Source: a virus
DNA: 43,835 nucleotides
Virus record (IMG/VR): IMGVR_UViG_3300048924_000297
Span: 1-43,835 of that record
Strand: one strand, 5' to 3'
In this document: piece after piece, positions 1 through 8,642 of the stretch
Numbering within the stretch: the first letter of the stretch is position 1
Layout of the letters: each line of letters opens with the position of its first letter
Notes under the pieces: model-generated
Databases searched by the model: none
What the model saw: the letters and a program-made list of their open reading frames with translations, nothing else
Told to the model about the DNA's origin: nothing
Translations under genes and position numbers: made by a program

Positions 1-80
1 CCGCGCCGGAGGAGCTGGACCACGTTTCCATTCGGTGATCGGGTCCGAGCGCGTCGTACACCCCAAACCCATGCGACGCA

Positions 81-124
81 TGAGATCCGGTGGGCGGACC
101 CACGAGGAAAACGACCGGATCTCA
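81..124. repeat. 11-bp inverted repeat in the left non-coding end
   Basis: The arm TGAGATCCGGT (81-91) is matched exactly by ACCGGATCTCA (114-124), enclosing 22 bp that can pair further (TGGG with CCCA). No T-run follows, so it is not a standard intrinsic terminator. It could be a protein-binding site or a structured RNA end. The rest of 1-305 shows no gene I can support. Confidence 0.45.
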
Positions 125-305
125 ACCATCCCGCCCTACCCTTGCCGGGATCGAATTAAGCGAGCAGCCGAACATAAAGGTTCGCACGGTTGCGAAGAAC
201 CGCGATCGCTCCATGGGATGTCTCCGATGTTGATGAGTGACCGGCGCTTCAGGCCGGATTGGTCAAGGGCGTGGCCGGAAAAGGCCCGCTTCCGGGGTGG
301 AGGAT

Positions 306-1187
306 ATGGACCGCTGCCTTATGTACATGCCGACCAGTTTCAACGGTCTCGTGCTAGATATGAAAAATCAGCATCTCTTAAGGACGTTGGCCTACATCGC
401 GGCCATTATTTTCTTCTTCATCGCCATCGAGCATTTCACCCATGAAACGCAGCCCAACGGCGTTGGAATGCTGCTTCCCGGCTTCGACCATATCGACGGT
501 CGTTCTCTGGCCGAGATCCCCATGGCAGAGTTCAAAAAGGGTGAACTGGAAACGCCATTGGTTTACGTCTCCCGCGTGACCGAAAAAATTTACAGCGCCA
601 CCTACCATTGCCTACCGACGGACAATTCTCTTTCTATGGTCGAGGAAGCTGTGTCTTGGGCAGGAACAGCGCTTGGGTACGATCCTCAGTTTGACCAGGG
701 CTTATTTGGCTTCAACCGCCTCAAGTGCGGCTTCTGCAGCGAAAGGGCCGCGGCAGTGACGCACGTCTTGAGACTTAACGGCATGGATGCCATCACACTG
801 GGCATCAACGGTCACGTCATCACCAAGGTGACTATCGATGGCGCTGTCTATTACACCGATCCAGATTATGGCGTCGGACCCTATCTTGCCGATCTGCCAG
901 CAGACAAGATAAGGAAGGTGTACCTCCAGAGCGTCATGCCGAAACTTGCCGGGATCGTTGCGGAGAAGGTCGTCGACAAGTCCGATGACGAGCCATACTA
1001 CACGGACGAATACCTTCAGGGCCTCGAAAGCTTGAGAAGCGTCATATACCTCGTTTCGAACATCATAGGCTGTCTGCTGCTCGTCGGAGTGCTGGTATGC
1101 TCGGCACGGATCATAACGACGACGTCTGGCAAAGGATGGCTTCGACAGCAGCCAGGCGATCTTCGATGGCCTCAAGGCGGTCAGTGA
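306..1187 (+). CDS. Membrane-anchored transglutaminase-like protein
   Basis: This 293-residue protein has a hydrophobic segment near residues 22-42, a soluble middle, and a second membrane segment close to the C terminus. The middle carries a Cys-His-Asp order typical of transglutaminase-like folds: a CGFC motif (C141, C144) followed by an Ala-rich helix, His170 in GHV, and Asp185/Asp187 in a DPDYG motif. The fold would therefore face the periplasm or cytoplasm between two anchors. The start at 306 has a GGGGTGG element 5-6 bases upstream; an ATG at 360 just before the first membrane segment is an alternative. It lies at the phage end next to an acyltransferase, so I infer accessory cargo rather than a virion gene. 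Substrate is unknown, and transglutaminase, peptidase or amidase activity cannot be separated from sequence alone. Confidence 0.6.
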   Translation: MDRCLMYMPTSFNGLVLDMKNQHLLRTLAYIAAIIFFFIAIEHFTHETQPNGVGMLLPGFDHIDGRSLAEIPMAEFKKGELETPLVYVSRVTEKIYSATYHCLPTDNSLSMVEEAVSWAGTALGYDPQFDQGLFGFNRLKCGFCSERAAAVTHVLRLNGMDAITLGINGHVITKVTIDGAVYYTDPDYGVGPYLADLPADKIRKVYLQSVMPKLAGIVAEKVVDKSDDEPYYTDEYLQGLESLRSVIYLVSNIIGCLLLVGVLVCSARIITTTSGKGWLRQQPGDLRWPQGGQ

Positions 1188-1305
1188 GGCAGGCAACGTC
1201 ATAGTTTTGATGCAGCCAGAAAGAAAACATCCACATCTTCAAGGGTGAAGCCAATTGCTGCGAATCCAGGATCGAACGGCCAGCAAAGACTTGCTGTCGG
1301 TTCAT
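1111..1305 (-). CDS. Small hypothetical protein with C-terminal coiled coil
   Basis: This is a 64-residue open frame on the minus strand. I chose the internal ATG at 1303-1305 because GGGAGAT lies six bases upstream, an excellent ribosome binding site; the longer reading (to 1407) has none. The N-terminal half is aromatic-rich and the C-terminal third (DRLEAIEDRLAAVEAIL) has a clear heptad pattern. Its 3' end overlaps the convergent transglutaminase-like gene by about 77 bases, which is unusual and lowers confidence. It follows the 158-residue gene in the same direction and could be the last gene of the leftward late operon. I do not recognise a family. Confidence 0.45.
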   Translation of the reverse strand: MNRQQVFAGRSILDSQQLASPLKMWMFSFWLHQNYDVACLTDRLEAIEDRLAAVEAILCQTSSL

Positions 1306-1479
1306 CGTGATATCTCCCTTTAAAAGAAATGTTGACCGTGCGTTGCGACCCTTAAGGCGCACCGACCAAGCGCGCTTGAGCACTGCGCGCCAGTTGCTGA
1401 CGAACATGGGAAAAGTCCAGATTGGGGAGGAGTTGAGTCCGGGTTAAAGCCGGAGAGCGTCACCTAAAAATGGCACAGG

Positions 1480-1956
1480 CTACAAGACGGGAGTGACATC
1501 CCAGACGATATAGATGACAGACTTGTAGATCTTGCTGACCGTAGAGCCTCGTGTCTCCATAATGATCTGTTTGTATGGCTGTGGAACAGACCCCGACTGA
1601 AGCTCATCAAGGATGGCATTCAAGGCCGCGGTAACATCAACTTCACCTGTAATAGGCGATGATTTATTGACGGCGCTGATCGACGCGATAGAGGCTTCGT
1701 TCTGCGGCCCGTTGTCGGCCTTCACCAACCTCACGGCATTGTAGACATTCCCGCAATTCGGATTCCAGACTAATAGCCACTTCGCTTCCTTGATGCGAAG
1801 ACTGGGGTCGGCTGAAAGATAGAACCTCTCCGAGCTGGCCGACAAGGCGTCACCCGGCTTCAGCCAGTTAGGGTTTCCATTCGCGTCATTCACCGGAACG
1901 GTCCCAAGGGTTGGAACAGCAGAGTGAGCAATAAGATGCAGAGCGGTTTGCCCCAT
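1480..1956 (-). CDS. Hypothetical protein, phage accessory or fibre-associated
   Basis: A 158-residue soluble protein without signal peptide or membrane segment. The sequence is rich in Ser, Asn, Val and Ile with alternating hydrophobic stretches, suggesting a mostly beta fold, and ends in IYIVWDVTPVL. An ATG with GAAAGGTG upstream supports the start. It is separated from the fibre genes by the inserted acyltransferase but has the same orientation as the late operon, so a fibre-associated or receptor-related role is possible. I do not recognise the family and give no function. Confidence 0.5.
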   Translation of the reverse strand: MGQTALHLIAHSAVPTLGTVPVNDANGNPNWLKPGDALSASSERFYLSADPSLRIKEAKWLLVWNPNCGNVYNAVRLVKADNGPQNEASIASISAVNKSSPITGEVDVTAALNAILDELQSGSVPQPYKQIIMETRGSTVSKIYKSVIYIVWDVTPVL

Positions 1957-2060
1957 AGGGTTACACCTTTCGATTGTTGAATTTTCGGATAATCGGGATG
2001 GTGTTATTGGCTAAATAATCAGCGGGTGTTACTAGCCAAAATCCTGTTTTTCATGTTTGG

Positions 2061-4028
2061 ATGAAGATGCCCCCGAAGATCTACAAACCGCATATCGACG
2101 GCATGAGGTCGGTCGCCGTCATGGCTGTGATCGCCTACCACTATGGCGCAACCTGGCTCCCGGGAGGGTTCACCGGTGTAGATATCTTCTTCGTCATTTC
2201 GGGATTTTTGATCACAAGCAACATCTGGGCTGCCACCCAAAAAGGCGAGTTTTCGCTCGTTGAATTCTACTCGGGGCGGATCAGGAGGATCCTGCCGGCG
2301 CTACTCATCACCATCACCTCAGCAATGATAGCTGCCAGCTTTGTGCTGACCCCTGGAGACATGAGTTCATTGGCCGCCAGCGCCAAGTACTCTGCGTTGG
2401 GATTTGGAAACTTCTACTTCTATGCGAACACCGGATACTTCGACCGAGAAGCGGAGCTTCAACCCCTCTTGCACCTTTGGAGTCTCGGCGTCGAGGAGCA
2501 GTTCTACCTGCTATGGCCAGTCTCGCTTTTGGCTATATCCTTGTTCAAGCCTACATCGAGAACAGTGCTCTGGATGGTTGGCGCAGCGGCTCTCATGAGC
2601 ATAGTTCTGAGCGAGTACCAGCTTGGCACAAATCCAAAGGCCGCCTTCTACTTGCCGGGGGCCAGGGCATGGGAGCTGCTGTCAGGCGCTCTGATCGCGT
2701 TCATTCCGAAGACCAGATCGTCCACCACGGGAAAGCTTGCGAGCGCTGTGGGCGTCGCCCTGGTGATTGCTAGCCTTTTCCTCATTTCTACGGATTTGGC
2801 TTTTCCTGGCGTTTACGCGCTACCTGCCGTTCTTGGAACAGCACTAATCATTCTACCTAAGGAGATCGACGCCCTCACGGCGGTTCTTTCCTTTCGCCCG
2901 ATAGTTTGGATAGGCAAAATCTCATACTCCCTTTACCTATGGCATTGGCCGGTTCTTGTTCTCTTTCGCCATTACGCCAACGGCGAAGAACCCAGATGGT
3001 ATGAAGCATTGGCGCTCTTTGTCTTGACCCTCGTATGCGCCGCTGTCTCGTGGAGGATCGTCGAAACCCCGATCCGCAACGCAAAGCAATTCAAAATCCC
3101 CGCATTGCTTTTGGGGGGGACAGCGATGGTCGTCACCAGCTTGTCCGCGAGCCTTGTCACAGCTCGGGGTGGTCTCATTGGCACAGCCAGCGACGAAGCT
3201 AGATCAGTCATCAGCCTGTCCGAAATGTGGGAATGGCGCTGCCCACAACTCATCGAAGTCGCTGGCATTAAAGAAAAGCTATGCGTGTTCGGAGAGAAAT
3301 GGGAGCTGGCACCCAATAAGCTAATCCTGTGGGGGGATAGTCACGCTGATCATATGGCGCCTTTGGTTGAATCTGTACTCCCAAAGGGCACGTCTGTGTT
3401 GCTGGTTAATAACTGTCCGGCCGCCTTGGGAGGAAGCATTTTCCGTTTCCGAAACGACATGCCCGACTACGCCAAAGAATGCTCTCATCGACGACAGGCG
3501 GTTTTCGATATTGCTCACCGCGACAAGGCGGTTCGAGGCGTCATCTTTGCCGGCAGCTGGGTGCCGCTACTACCAGGCCTAGCCGGTGGGCCCGACGACG
3601 CGACAGGCTTTTCTCGTCTGCAGATTGGGCTTGAGGAGGCAATATCGGGCTTACCAAAGAAGGTTGTGATTATCGGTCAGTTTCCTCGGAACGATATTTC
3701 CTTTGTTGAATGCAGGATCGCGCAGACATTCAACCGTGTGAGACGCGCGTGCCCCGACCCACAGCCTGCTTTCGAAGATACCCTTGAGAAATATGGACGA
3801 GCCGTTGACTCAATCTTCAATTCGATTGCCAAAGAACACCCAGGCAAAGTCAGGGCGGTTTCAGTTGAAAAAGGGTTTTGCGCCAGCGGAAGATGCCTCG
3901 TGGAAATCAACGGCGAGATGATCTACCGCGATAGCATCCACATTCGCAGAAACTTGACGCAAGAGACCAAGCTCGAACTGGCGGAGCGCATCGACCTTCC
4001 GAATGCCATCGATTGGCTACTGCGCTAG
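2061..4028 (+). CDS. Acyltransferase-3 (OafA/YrhL) protein with SGNH domain
   Basis: The 655-residue protein has the two-domain layout of surface-polysaccharide O-acyltransferases. The first 370 residues hold about ten membrane helices and the acyltransferase-3 signatures: HIDGMRSVAV at residues 11-20, His27, FTGVDIFFVISGFLIT, and SGRIRRILPA. The C-terminal part is an SGNH hydrolase-like domain with GDSH at 425-428 and a distal D624-x-x-H627. Family knowledge says it moves acetyl or another acyl group from the cytoplasmic donor onto envelope or exopolysaccharide sugars. It runs against the late operon (24 bases from the convergent fibre-assembly gene) and looks more AT-rich than its neighbours, typical of a moron gene. 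I infer lysogenic conversion of O-antigen or exopolysaccharide, possibly blocking superinfection. Confidence 0.9.
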   Translation: MKMPPKIYKPHIDGMRSVAVMAVIAYHYGATWLPGGFTGVDIFFVISGFLITSNIWAATQKGEFSLVEFYSGRIRRILPALLITITSAMIAASFVLTPGDMSSLAASAKYSALGFGNFYFYANTGYFDREAELQPLLHLWSLGVEEQFYLLWPVSLLAISLFKPTSRTVLWMVGAAALMSIVLSEYQLGTNPKAAFYLPGARAWELLSGALIAFIPKTRSSTTGKLASAVGVALVIASLFLISTDLAFPGVYALPAVLGTALIILPKEIDALTAVLSFRPIVWIGKISYSLYLWHWPVLVLFRHYANGEEPRWYEALALFVLTLVCAAVSWRIVETPIRNAKQFKIPALLLGGTAMVVTSLSASLVTARGGLIGTASDEARSVISLSEMWEWRCPQLIEVAGIKEKLCVFGEKWELAPNKLILWGDSHADHMAPLVESVLPKGTSVLLVNNCPAALGGSIFRFRNDMPDYAKECSHRRQAVFDIAHRDKAVRGVIFAGSWVPLLPGLAGGPDDATGFSRLQIGLEEAISGLPKKVVIIGQFPRNDISFVECRIAQTFNRVRRACPDPQPAFEDTLEKYGRAVDSIFNSIAKEHPGKVRAVSVEKGFCASGRCLVEINGEMIYRDSIHIRRNLTQETKLELAERIDLPNAIDWLLR

Positions 4029-4052
4029 ACGCTCTCGCAGCTAGCGGACTGT

Positions 4053-4439
4053 TCATCGTTTCGATGCCGCCAGAAAAAAATCATCGATCTGATGATCGGT
4101 GAAGTCCAAGGCCTGGAATCCCTGATACATCATAGGCTCAGAACGAACGAACATTCCGGAATATTCATAGGCTATCTGGATTTCCCGGCCTTGCAGCGAA
4201 ACCCATGCATCCACTTCATCCAGAATTCCGAGCGCTAACAACTGAAGCTTGAACTGGCGAGCGGTTACACTTTCTGGGCCAGGATCAGGCGCCGCCTCAG
4301 GGGGACGCCACTGTTCTCCTTCTTTTTCGAACCCGGCAAGAACGGAGTCAGGGACTTTTATCCAACCTTCTTGTCCCGACTGGTCTTCGAAAGAAACCGT
4401 ATCGACTGCCTCGTTGATGATGAGTGCCCACTTAGCCAC
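4053..4439 (-). CDS. Small tail fibre-associated protein (XkdW-like C terminus)
   Basis: A 128-residue protein whose C-terminal half (QFKLQLLALGILDEVDAW onward) resembles the short helical domain found in small tail-fibre-associated or XkdW-like phage proteins, where the residue pattern LLxxGLLDxVxAxV precedes a hydrophobic end. The start is GTG at 4439, sharing its G with the TAG stop of the fibre gene (TAGTG), so translation is coupled. It is the last recognisable gene of the contiguous late operon. A fibre-assembly chaperone role is inferred from position; the family assignment is tentative. Confidence 0.55.
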   Translation of the reverse strand: MAKWALIINEAVDTVSFEDQSGQEGWIKVPDSVLAGFEKEGEQWRPPEAAPDPGPESVTARQFKLQLLALGILDEVDAWVSLQGREIQIAYEYSGMFVRSEPMMYQGFQALDFTDHQIDDFFLAASKR

Positions 4440-5314
4440 TAAAGCCTCCTCAGTTGTACCCAGCTATAAATATCGATGCTGCCGGAATTTGCCGTGACGC
4501 CGAGACCATTCCCTGCCTGAACGGAGGCCGCATAGCTTTCCAAGCGGTAGGTCTTGCCAGCTGCCAACCGGCAAAAACCGTTCGACCGCGTACTGGGAGT
4601 ATTCGTTGAGCCACCAGCGCTAGCCCAAACAGTCTCTCCGACTTGGACCAAAATGTTGTCTGTGACGTTCCAGATGCGACTGCTCGCCTGATTCACATTG
4701 AAGACCGGCGCGCTCCACTGGCACTCACAATCGGCGGCTGGCGTAAACTGGTTACTGGACAGCGTCACGAGATTGTCAGGATCGTAAACTTCGGTATTGA
4801 GAGCGCGGGTCTGCCAACCTGCAACACTCGCCCCACCGTTCGTTCCCGATGCCTTCTGGTCCTGCAACAGAGCCGTCGCCAGCCGGGCCGAGATATTCTG
4901 ATCGTCTACGATCTGGCGAGTGACGCTCGACTTCCGGAACATAAGCCCGCCTGTCGTATCGTTTCGCCATATAGCCCCATCTACGGGGGCTGACGGGGTT
5001 GCACCACTCGGAATATTGAGCGGAGAAAGAGAAGTCGTGGAGGCGGCCAGTTTCAAAAGGCCCGTGAGAGTCCCACCGGTGAGAGCAAGCTTCTGCGCCA
5101 GTGCGGCAGTGACTGTCGCGGCGAAGCTGGCGTCATCATTGATAGCGTCGGCGAGTTCCTGGAGGGTGTCGAGGGTGCCGGGAGCACTCCCGATCAGCAG
5201 ATCTAAGATCTGCCCCACCGTAAGTCTAACCGTTTGACCCGAGAGCATGGCAGGAACGAAGTAGTTCCGCGCTGCACCTGCTGATGGATCTAGATCCTCT
5301 ATGGTAATTCCCAT
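4439..5314 (-). CDS. Distal tail fibre protein
   Basis: This 291-residue protein has the make-up of a phage fibre. Residues 30-90 contain a segment common in fibre N-terminal halves (APGTLDTLQELADAINDD, then ALAQKLALTGGTLTGLL). A Ser/Thr/Gly/Asn-rich beta part follows, with a C-terminal region (W, C and aromatic residues) likely to be the receptor-binding tip. It starts four bases after the other fibre gene and overlaps the small protein downstream. It should bind the host surface at the tail tip. The C-terminal half is likely specific to this phage, so homology there may be absent. Confidence 0.75.
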   Translation of the reverse strand: MGITIEDLDPSAGAARNYFVPAMLSGQTVRLTVGQILDLLIGSAPGTLDTLQELADAINDDASFAATVTAALAQKLALTGGTLTGLLKLAASTTSLSPLNIPSGATPSAPVDGAIWRNDTTGGLMFRKSSVTRQIVDDQNISARLATALLQDQKASGTNGGASVAGWQTRALNTEVYDPDNLVTLSSNQFTPAADCECQWSAPVFNVNQASSRIWNVTDNILVQVGETVWASAGGSTNTPSTRSNGFCRLAAGKTYRLESYAASVQAGNGLGVTANSGSIDIYSWVQLRRL

Positions 5315-5317
5315 AAC

Positions 5318-6232
5318 TTACAAGCTCCTGCCTGCGAGCTGCGCAAGAATGCTATAGCGCGGCGCCCAATATTGGTTGCCGCCGGTCAGCATCGAGCTCG
5401 TGACAACGACCCCATATCGGTCCTGGGACTGATAGTTGAAGAGAGTTTCTTGGCTATCGGTCGATGCGCCGGTCACGTTTTCGTCGACATATTGAAGCGA
5501 GTTCGCGGGCTTACGACCGAAATTATAGATGTGTGCTTCGGTGTTCGAAAGAGCCCCACCGCCGGCGCTGCCAAGCAACAAGGCCGAAGATCGGCCAACC
5601 ACTTTAGAAGCCTTGTCAAGGTTTGCCAGATTGGTGATCGTGGCAACATTCGACACGCTTGTCACCACTCTTGCGACAAGCATATCGTCGTAGCTGCTAT
5701 CGAACACAGGAGAAGCTTCAGGAGCCGAGCCGGAATTGTAGGCGACATCTGAGAGGTCCTTGAGCACGAAGCCGCCTGCGGGCGACCAACGCAAATGATA
5801 GGTTTTGCTCGCCGCTGTCGCGAAGTCAGTCTGCACAGTAGTAACCGTGAAGATCCCGCGATGGAGGAAATCGACCCCGGCCGGCACGCGGACCTGTCCG
5901 GTAGAGGGCGATACGATAGGGATCATCCCGTCCGCCCGAAGAACCTCAGGATAGACTGGCAGCCTAGCGCGCGCCTGCGGCATCAATACAAAGTTGCTCG
6001 TGTCTCCACCGCCTGTCGCGGCCGAGATTAGCTGCTGAATTGCTTGCAGAAGCTGTGTCAGGTCGCCGGGGGAAGGCGTCAAGCCACCCGCCGCGATGAC
6101 AGCCATAATCTCACGTTGCGGGTGCTCGATCGCCCTCGCGGGTACCCGAGATCCGGCAGTTGCGCCAGGCGTACTGCGATCGACGTAAGTGCCATTGGGA
6201 TCAGCGCTGCCGAAGGGAGGATTGTATTCCAT
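5318..6232 (-). CDS. Proximal tail fibre / baseplate-attached fibre protein
   Basis: The 304-residue protein opens with a motif common at the N terminus of Mu/P2-type fibres (DPNGTYVDRSTPGATAGSRV, followed by ARAIEHPQREI), which attaches the fibre to the baseplate. The rest is beta-rich with many Ser, Thr and Val residues and no membrane segment. The gene follows the gp48-like baseplate gene by 14 bases, exactly where Mu-like phages place fibre genes. I infer a structural fibre or collar that carries the next gene's product. Confidence 0.7.
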   Translation of the reverse strand: MEYNPPFGSADPNGTYVDRSTPGATAGSRVPARAIEHPQREIMAVIAAGGLTPSPGDLTQLLQAIQQLISAATGGGDTSNFVLMPQARARLPVYPEVLRADGMIPIVSPSTGQVRVPAGVDFLHRGIFTVTTVQTDFATAASKTYHLRWSPAGGFVLKDLSDVAYNSGSAPEASPVFDSSYDDMLVARVVTSVSNVATITNLANLDKASKVVGRSSALLLGSAGGGALSNTEAHIYNFGRKPANSLQYVDENVTGASTDSQETLFNYQSQDRYGVVVTSSMLTGGNQYWAPRYSILAQLAGRSL

Positions 6233-6246
6233 TGATGCCTCGATTT

Positions 6247-7035
6247 CTAAGGTGTGACGGTGATCAGCAGCTCGTTGCCGTATTCATCGACGATCGGCGT
6301 GCCGTCTTCGGTCACCAGATTGTCGAGGTAGATCCATGGGGAAAGGAAGGGGATCGTCCATGCCGGCATTTCGCGCCGGAAGAAGCACAGGATTTGTTCG
6401 GCCTCGCCGAGCGAGAAGAGAGGATCCAGACCGCTTTCGGACAAACCAACCTCGAAATACGTTTCCGATGTATTCCGCACGCGGACGATGACATAGGCTT
6501 CTTCTGCCGCAGCGCCCGTCTCGTGGTAACCGCCACATTCCGAAAAGCCGCACTCGAAGATACAAGGCTCCTCGATCTCGACGACAAAACCGAACTCGTA
6601 GGCGATCCGGACAAAATCTTCCGGGTGGTTAAGGGGCTCTGCCGAGACCTTGCGGCGAAGCGCGGTCAGGCGCTGAACCGTTGACTGCTCGCCGGTAAAG
6701 CATGTTTCCGGCAGGCCGTAGTCAGCCTCCCATTCGTCGAGCGTCTCATTCACAGTTTGAGCGCTGGACTCTCCAACGAGCTGCCATGCGCGGGCATAGG
6801 CAAAGGCGAATGGCGCGAGGAGCACACGCGTGAAGCGGCCCAATAGTCCATCCAGCGAGACCGCCTCGGCGTCAGGGCTTCCCCATGCTGGCCCCGTGGG
6901 CCAGAACGATAGCCCCGCCGAGATCAGATCGTCGCTGGACGGCTGCGAAAGAACATCCGCAGGAAGAGTGAACGCCGCCTGGGATCGTGGCGTGAAGCTG
7001 TTCGTCAGCGTATGCGCATAAGATGATTTAGACAT
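6247..7035 (-). CDS. Mu gp48 / YmfQ-like tail baseplate protein
   Basis: A 262-residue protein of the DUF2313/YmfQ family. Recognisable parts are the LLPxGxAW-type element near the start (SFWPTGPAWGSP), the segment ETLDEWEADYGLPE and the LTALRRKVSAE helix that follow it in this family. Mu gp48 and P2 gpI are baseplate wedge or fibre-connector components. The start overlaps the stop of the gp47-like gene by 8 bases, giving the Mu order gp46-gp47-gp48-fibre. It is somewhat longer than typical (about 190-200 residues); the extra C-terminal part contains a beta-rich FECGFSECGGYHE segment also seen in other YmfQ proteins. Confidence 0.85.
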   Translation of the reverse strand: MSKSSYAHTLTNSFTPRSQAAFTLPADVLSQPSSDDLISAGLSFWPTGPAWGSPDAEAVSLDGLLGRFTRVLLAPFAFAYARAWQLVGESSAQTVNETLDEWEADYGLPETCFTGEQSTVQRLTALRRKVSAEPLNHPEDFVRIAYEFGFVVEIEEPCIFECGFSECGGYHETGAAAEEAYVIVRVRNTSETYFEVGLSESGLDPLFSLGEAEQILCFFRREMPAWTIPFLSPWIYLDNLVTEDGTPIVDEYGNELLITVTP

Positions 7036-8107
7036 AGTCCACGGTTCCCAGGACCGGATACCGTCCGTCTGTGTAGGCGATGTCTTCGATTGGCCAGTTC
7101 AGAACGTGGCTTGCCTCACCTGCAACACCGGAGATCGCTTCGGTTATCCAGCTGCGCGAGAGCACGAAGACGTCAGCCGCAACACCAGGCCGCGCCTTGT
7201 CGAACAGCATCTTGGTCAATGCTGCCTCGATCAACTCGCGCACGCCCTGCGTATCATTCGTAAGGTTGGCGATGATAGGGTTCAGAGCCTGCGCGGTCGG
7301 CGCTTCCGCCACACTATCGTTGACACGGATCATTCTCCTGGCATCGACGGCGGCCTGAATAGCCACTACGTCGCCCGAGGTTGGGATGTTATCCGGCCGG
7401 TCCTTGAACAGAAAAAATACGACGATGAATGAAGGCGTGATGACATCTCGATATGCCCACGCCTTCAGGACTCCCGGCACATCGAGGACGGCCTGCTCGT
7501 AGTCCGTCAGTTTGCCGGCGCCTGGCGGGTTTGCTTTTCTGAACAGGTATCGGGCGCGGAACGCTTCGACATCCTCGATATCGGCGCCGCCACCTAAGCC
7601 CGCGGCACCGACGACAAGATCAACCCCCAATGTCGGGTAGAGGCCTGGATCGGACAACGACACCGCGCCGCCGGCATCGCGGTTGGTCGCCGCACCTTTC
7701 CCCTCAGACACCACCTCGAAACTGACATCCCCGAGAGGCGTGGTCTGCGCAGGCCTCGTCGAGATATAGATCTGTGACCCCGATCCGAAACGGATACCGG
7801 CCGGATAGACCCGGTTAGGCTCACCGGTTCCGACAATCACACCAGACGACGATGCAGGCTGCTTCTGGAAAATGTTCACATCGCCGGCATGCAGTTTCAG
7901 CATCGGAAGGTTGGCCGTTCTGCCGAACAGCTGCCGGGCCAGATAGGCAAGGCGCAATTCAACTTCATGCCCAAGACCGGCAAGCACCTTCGCCACCACG
8001 GTGACGAAATTATTCTTCAAGCTGGTATCGGTGCCAGGCGTATATTGGCGGAAGTAACCGCGCGCCCGCGACGAAAGCTCATCCAGCGAGCGGACTGTCC
8101 ACGCCAT
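7028..8107 (-). CDS. Baseplate J-like protein (Mu gp47)
   Basis: This 359-residue protein matches the baseplate J/gp47 family: N-terminal segment with SLDELSSRARGYFRQ, a central beta-rich core (FGSGSQIYISTRPA, FEVVSEGKGAATNRDAGG) and the diagnostic GGADIEDVEAFRARYLFR stretch followed by DYEQAVLDVPGVLKAWAY. It forms the wedge of the contractile baseplate. I chose the ATG at 8107 because GGAGA lies upstream; the reading is open further (to 8188) but would overlap the gp46-like gene by more than 100 bases instead of 29. Confidence 0.92.
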   Translation of the reverse strand: MAWTVRSLDELSSRARGYFRQYTPGTDTSLKNNFVTVVAKVLAGLGHEVELRLAYLARQLFGRTANLPMLKLHAGDVNIFQKQPASSSGVIVGTGEPNRVYPAGIRFGSGSQIYISTRPAQTTPLGDVSFEVVSEGKGAATNRDAGGAVSLSDPGLYPTLGVDLVVGAAGLGGGADIEDVEAFRARYLFRKANPPGAGKLTDYEQAVLDVPGVLKAWAYRDVITPSFIVVFFLFKDRPDNIPTSGDVVAIQAAVDARRMIRVNDSVAEAPTAQALNPIIANLTNDTQGVRELIEAALTKMLFDKARPGVAADVFVLSRSWITEAISGVAGEASHVLNWPIEDIAYTDGRYPVLGTVDYV

Positions 8108-8615
8108 CGATCTGTCTCCATAAATTTTCGAATTTGCGCTGGTAGACGCGAGCGCCGTCGCGACCGTAAAGATTGACGACGCAATCAAGCCGATTGGCCT
8201 GCCGGTCGGCTGTCGCCACTGCCTCGATGCGGGACACGGCGCCCTGATCGATCAAGGGCTGGAGAGCCTCGATCGCATAATCCTGGGCATCGATCTCGAT
8301 CCCCTCATAAAGCGAGCGCTTGCGCAGCAACCACCAGCGTGAGCCGAGCGGCCCCTCGCCTTCCATCTGGTCAAAGCTGTCGCCGAACCAGCCCCGGTTT
8401 TCTTCGCCGTCACGCAGCTCGCTTTCCTCGACACGACGATCGGTCATGAGGTGAATGAGAACCTGCGTCGCCAATCCCTGCTCGGCGCGAAAATCGCCCG
8501 GTGCGGTAGGGTGGTCAGGCGAATTCAAGAGGAGATCGCCGACGACCCCATCCCAGCCGAGATCCGGCGCGCGATAGGGCTCAGCGCTATCATCCTTAGG
8601 AATGATGCGAACCAC
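8079..8615 (-). CDS. Phage GP46 family baseplate protein (Mu gp46)
   Basis: A 178-residue member of the GP46 family. The family hallmarks are visible: a GLATQVLIHLMTDRRVEESE segment, then the acidic-aromatic run RGWFGDSF and the GSRWWLLRKRS segment, then a helical EALQPLIDQGAV part. In Mu the protein is a baseplate wedge component related to gp25/lysozyme-fold wedge proteins. It sits between the gp45 spike gene and the gp47 gene, the expected Mu order, 27 bases after the former. Confidence 0.92.
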   Translation of the reverse strand: MVRIIPKDDSAEPYRAPDLGWDGVVGDLLLNSPDHPTAPGDFRAEQGLATQVLIHLMTDRRVEESELRDGEENRGWFGDSFDQMEGEGPLGSRWWLLRKRSLYEGIEIDAQDYAIEALQPLIDQGAVSRIEAVATADRQANRLDCVVNLYGRDGARVYQRKFENLWRQIDGVDSPLAG

Positions 8616-8642
8616 GGATATCCTCGTTTTCGTAAAGCGGGA

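Noticed and set aside
35-445. A 136-codon plus-strand frame in the left end.
   Set aside because: Overlaps the transglutaminase-like gene in another frame and has no ribosome binding site or domain.
4439-6232. Invertible fibre segment as in Mu.
   Set aside because: No gix-like inverted sites, alternative fibre ends or DNA invertase gene were seen.
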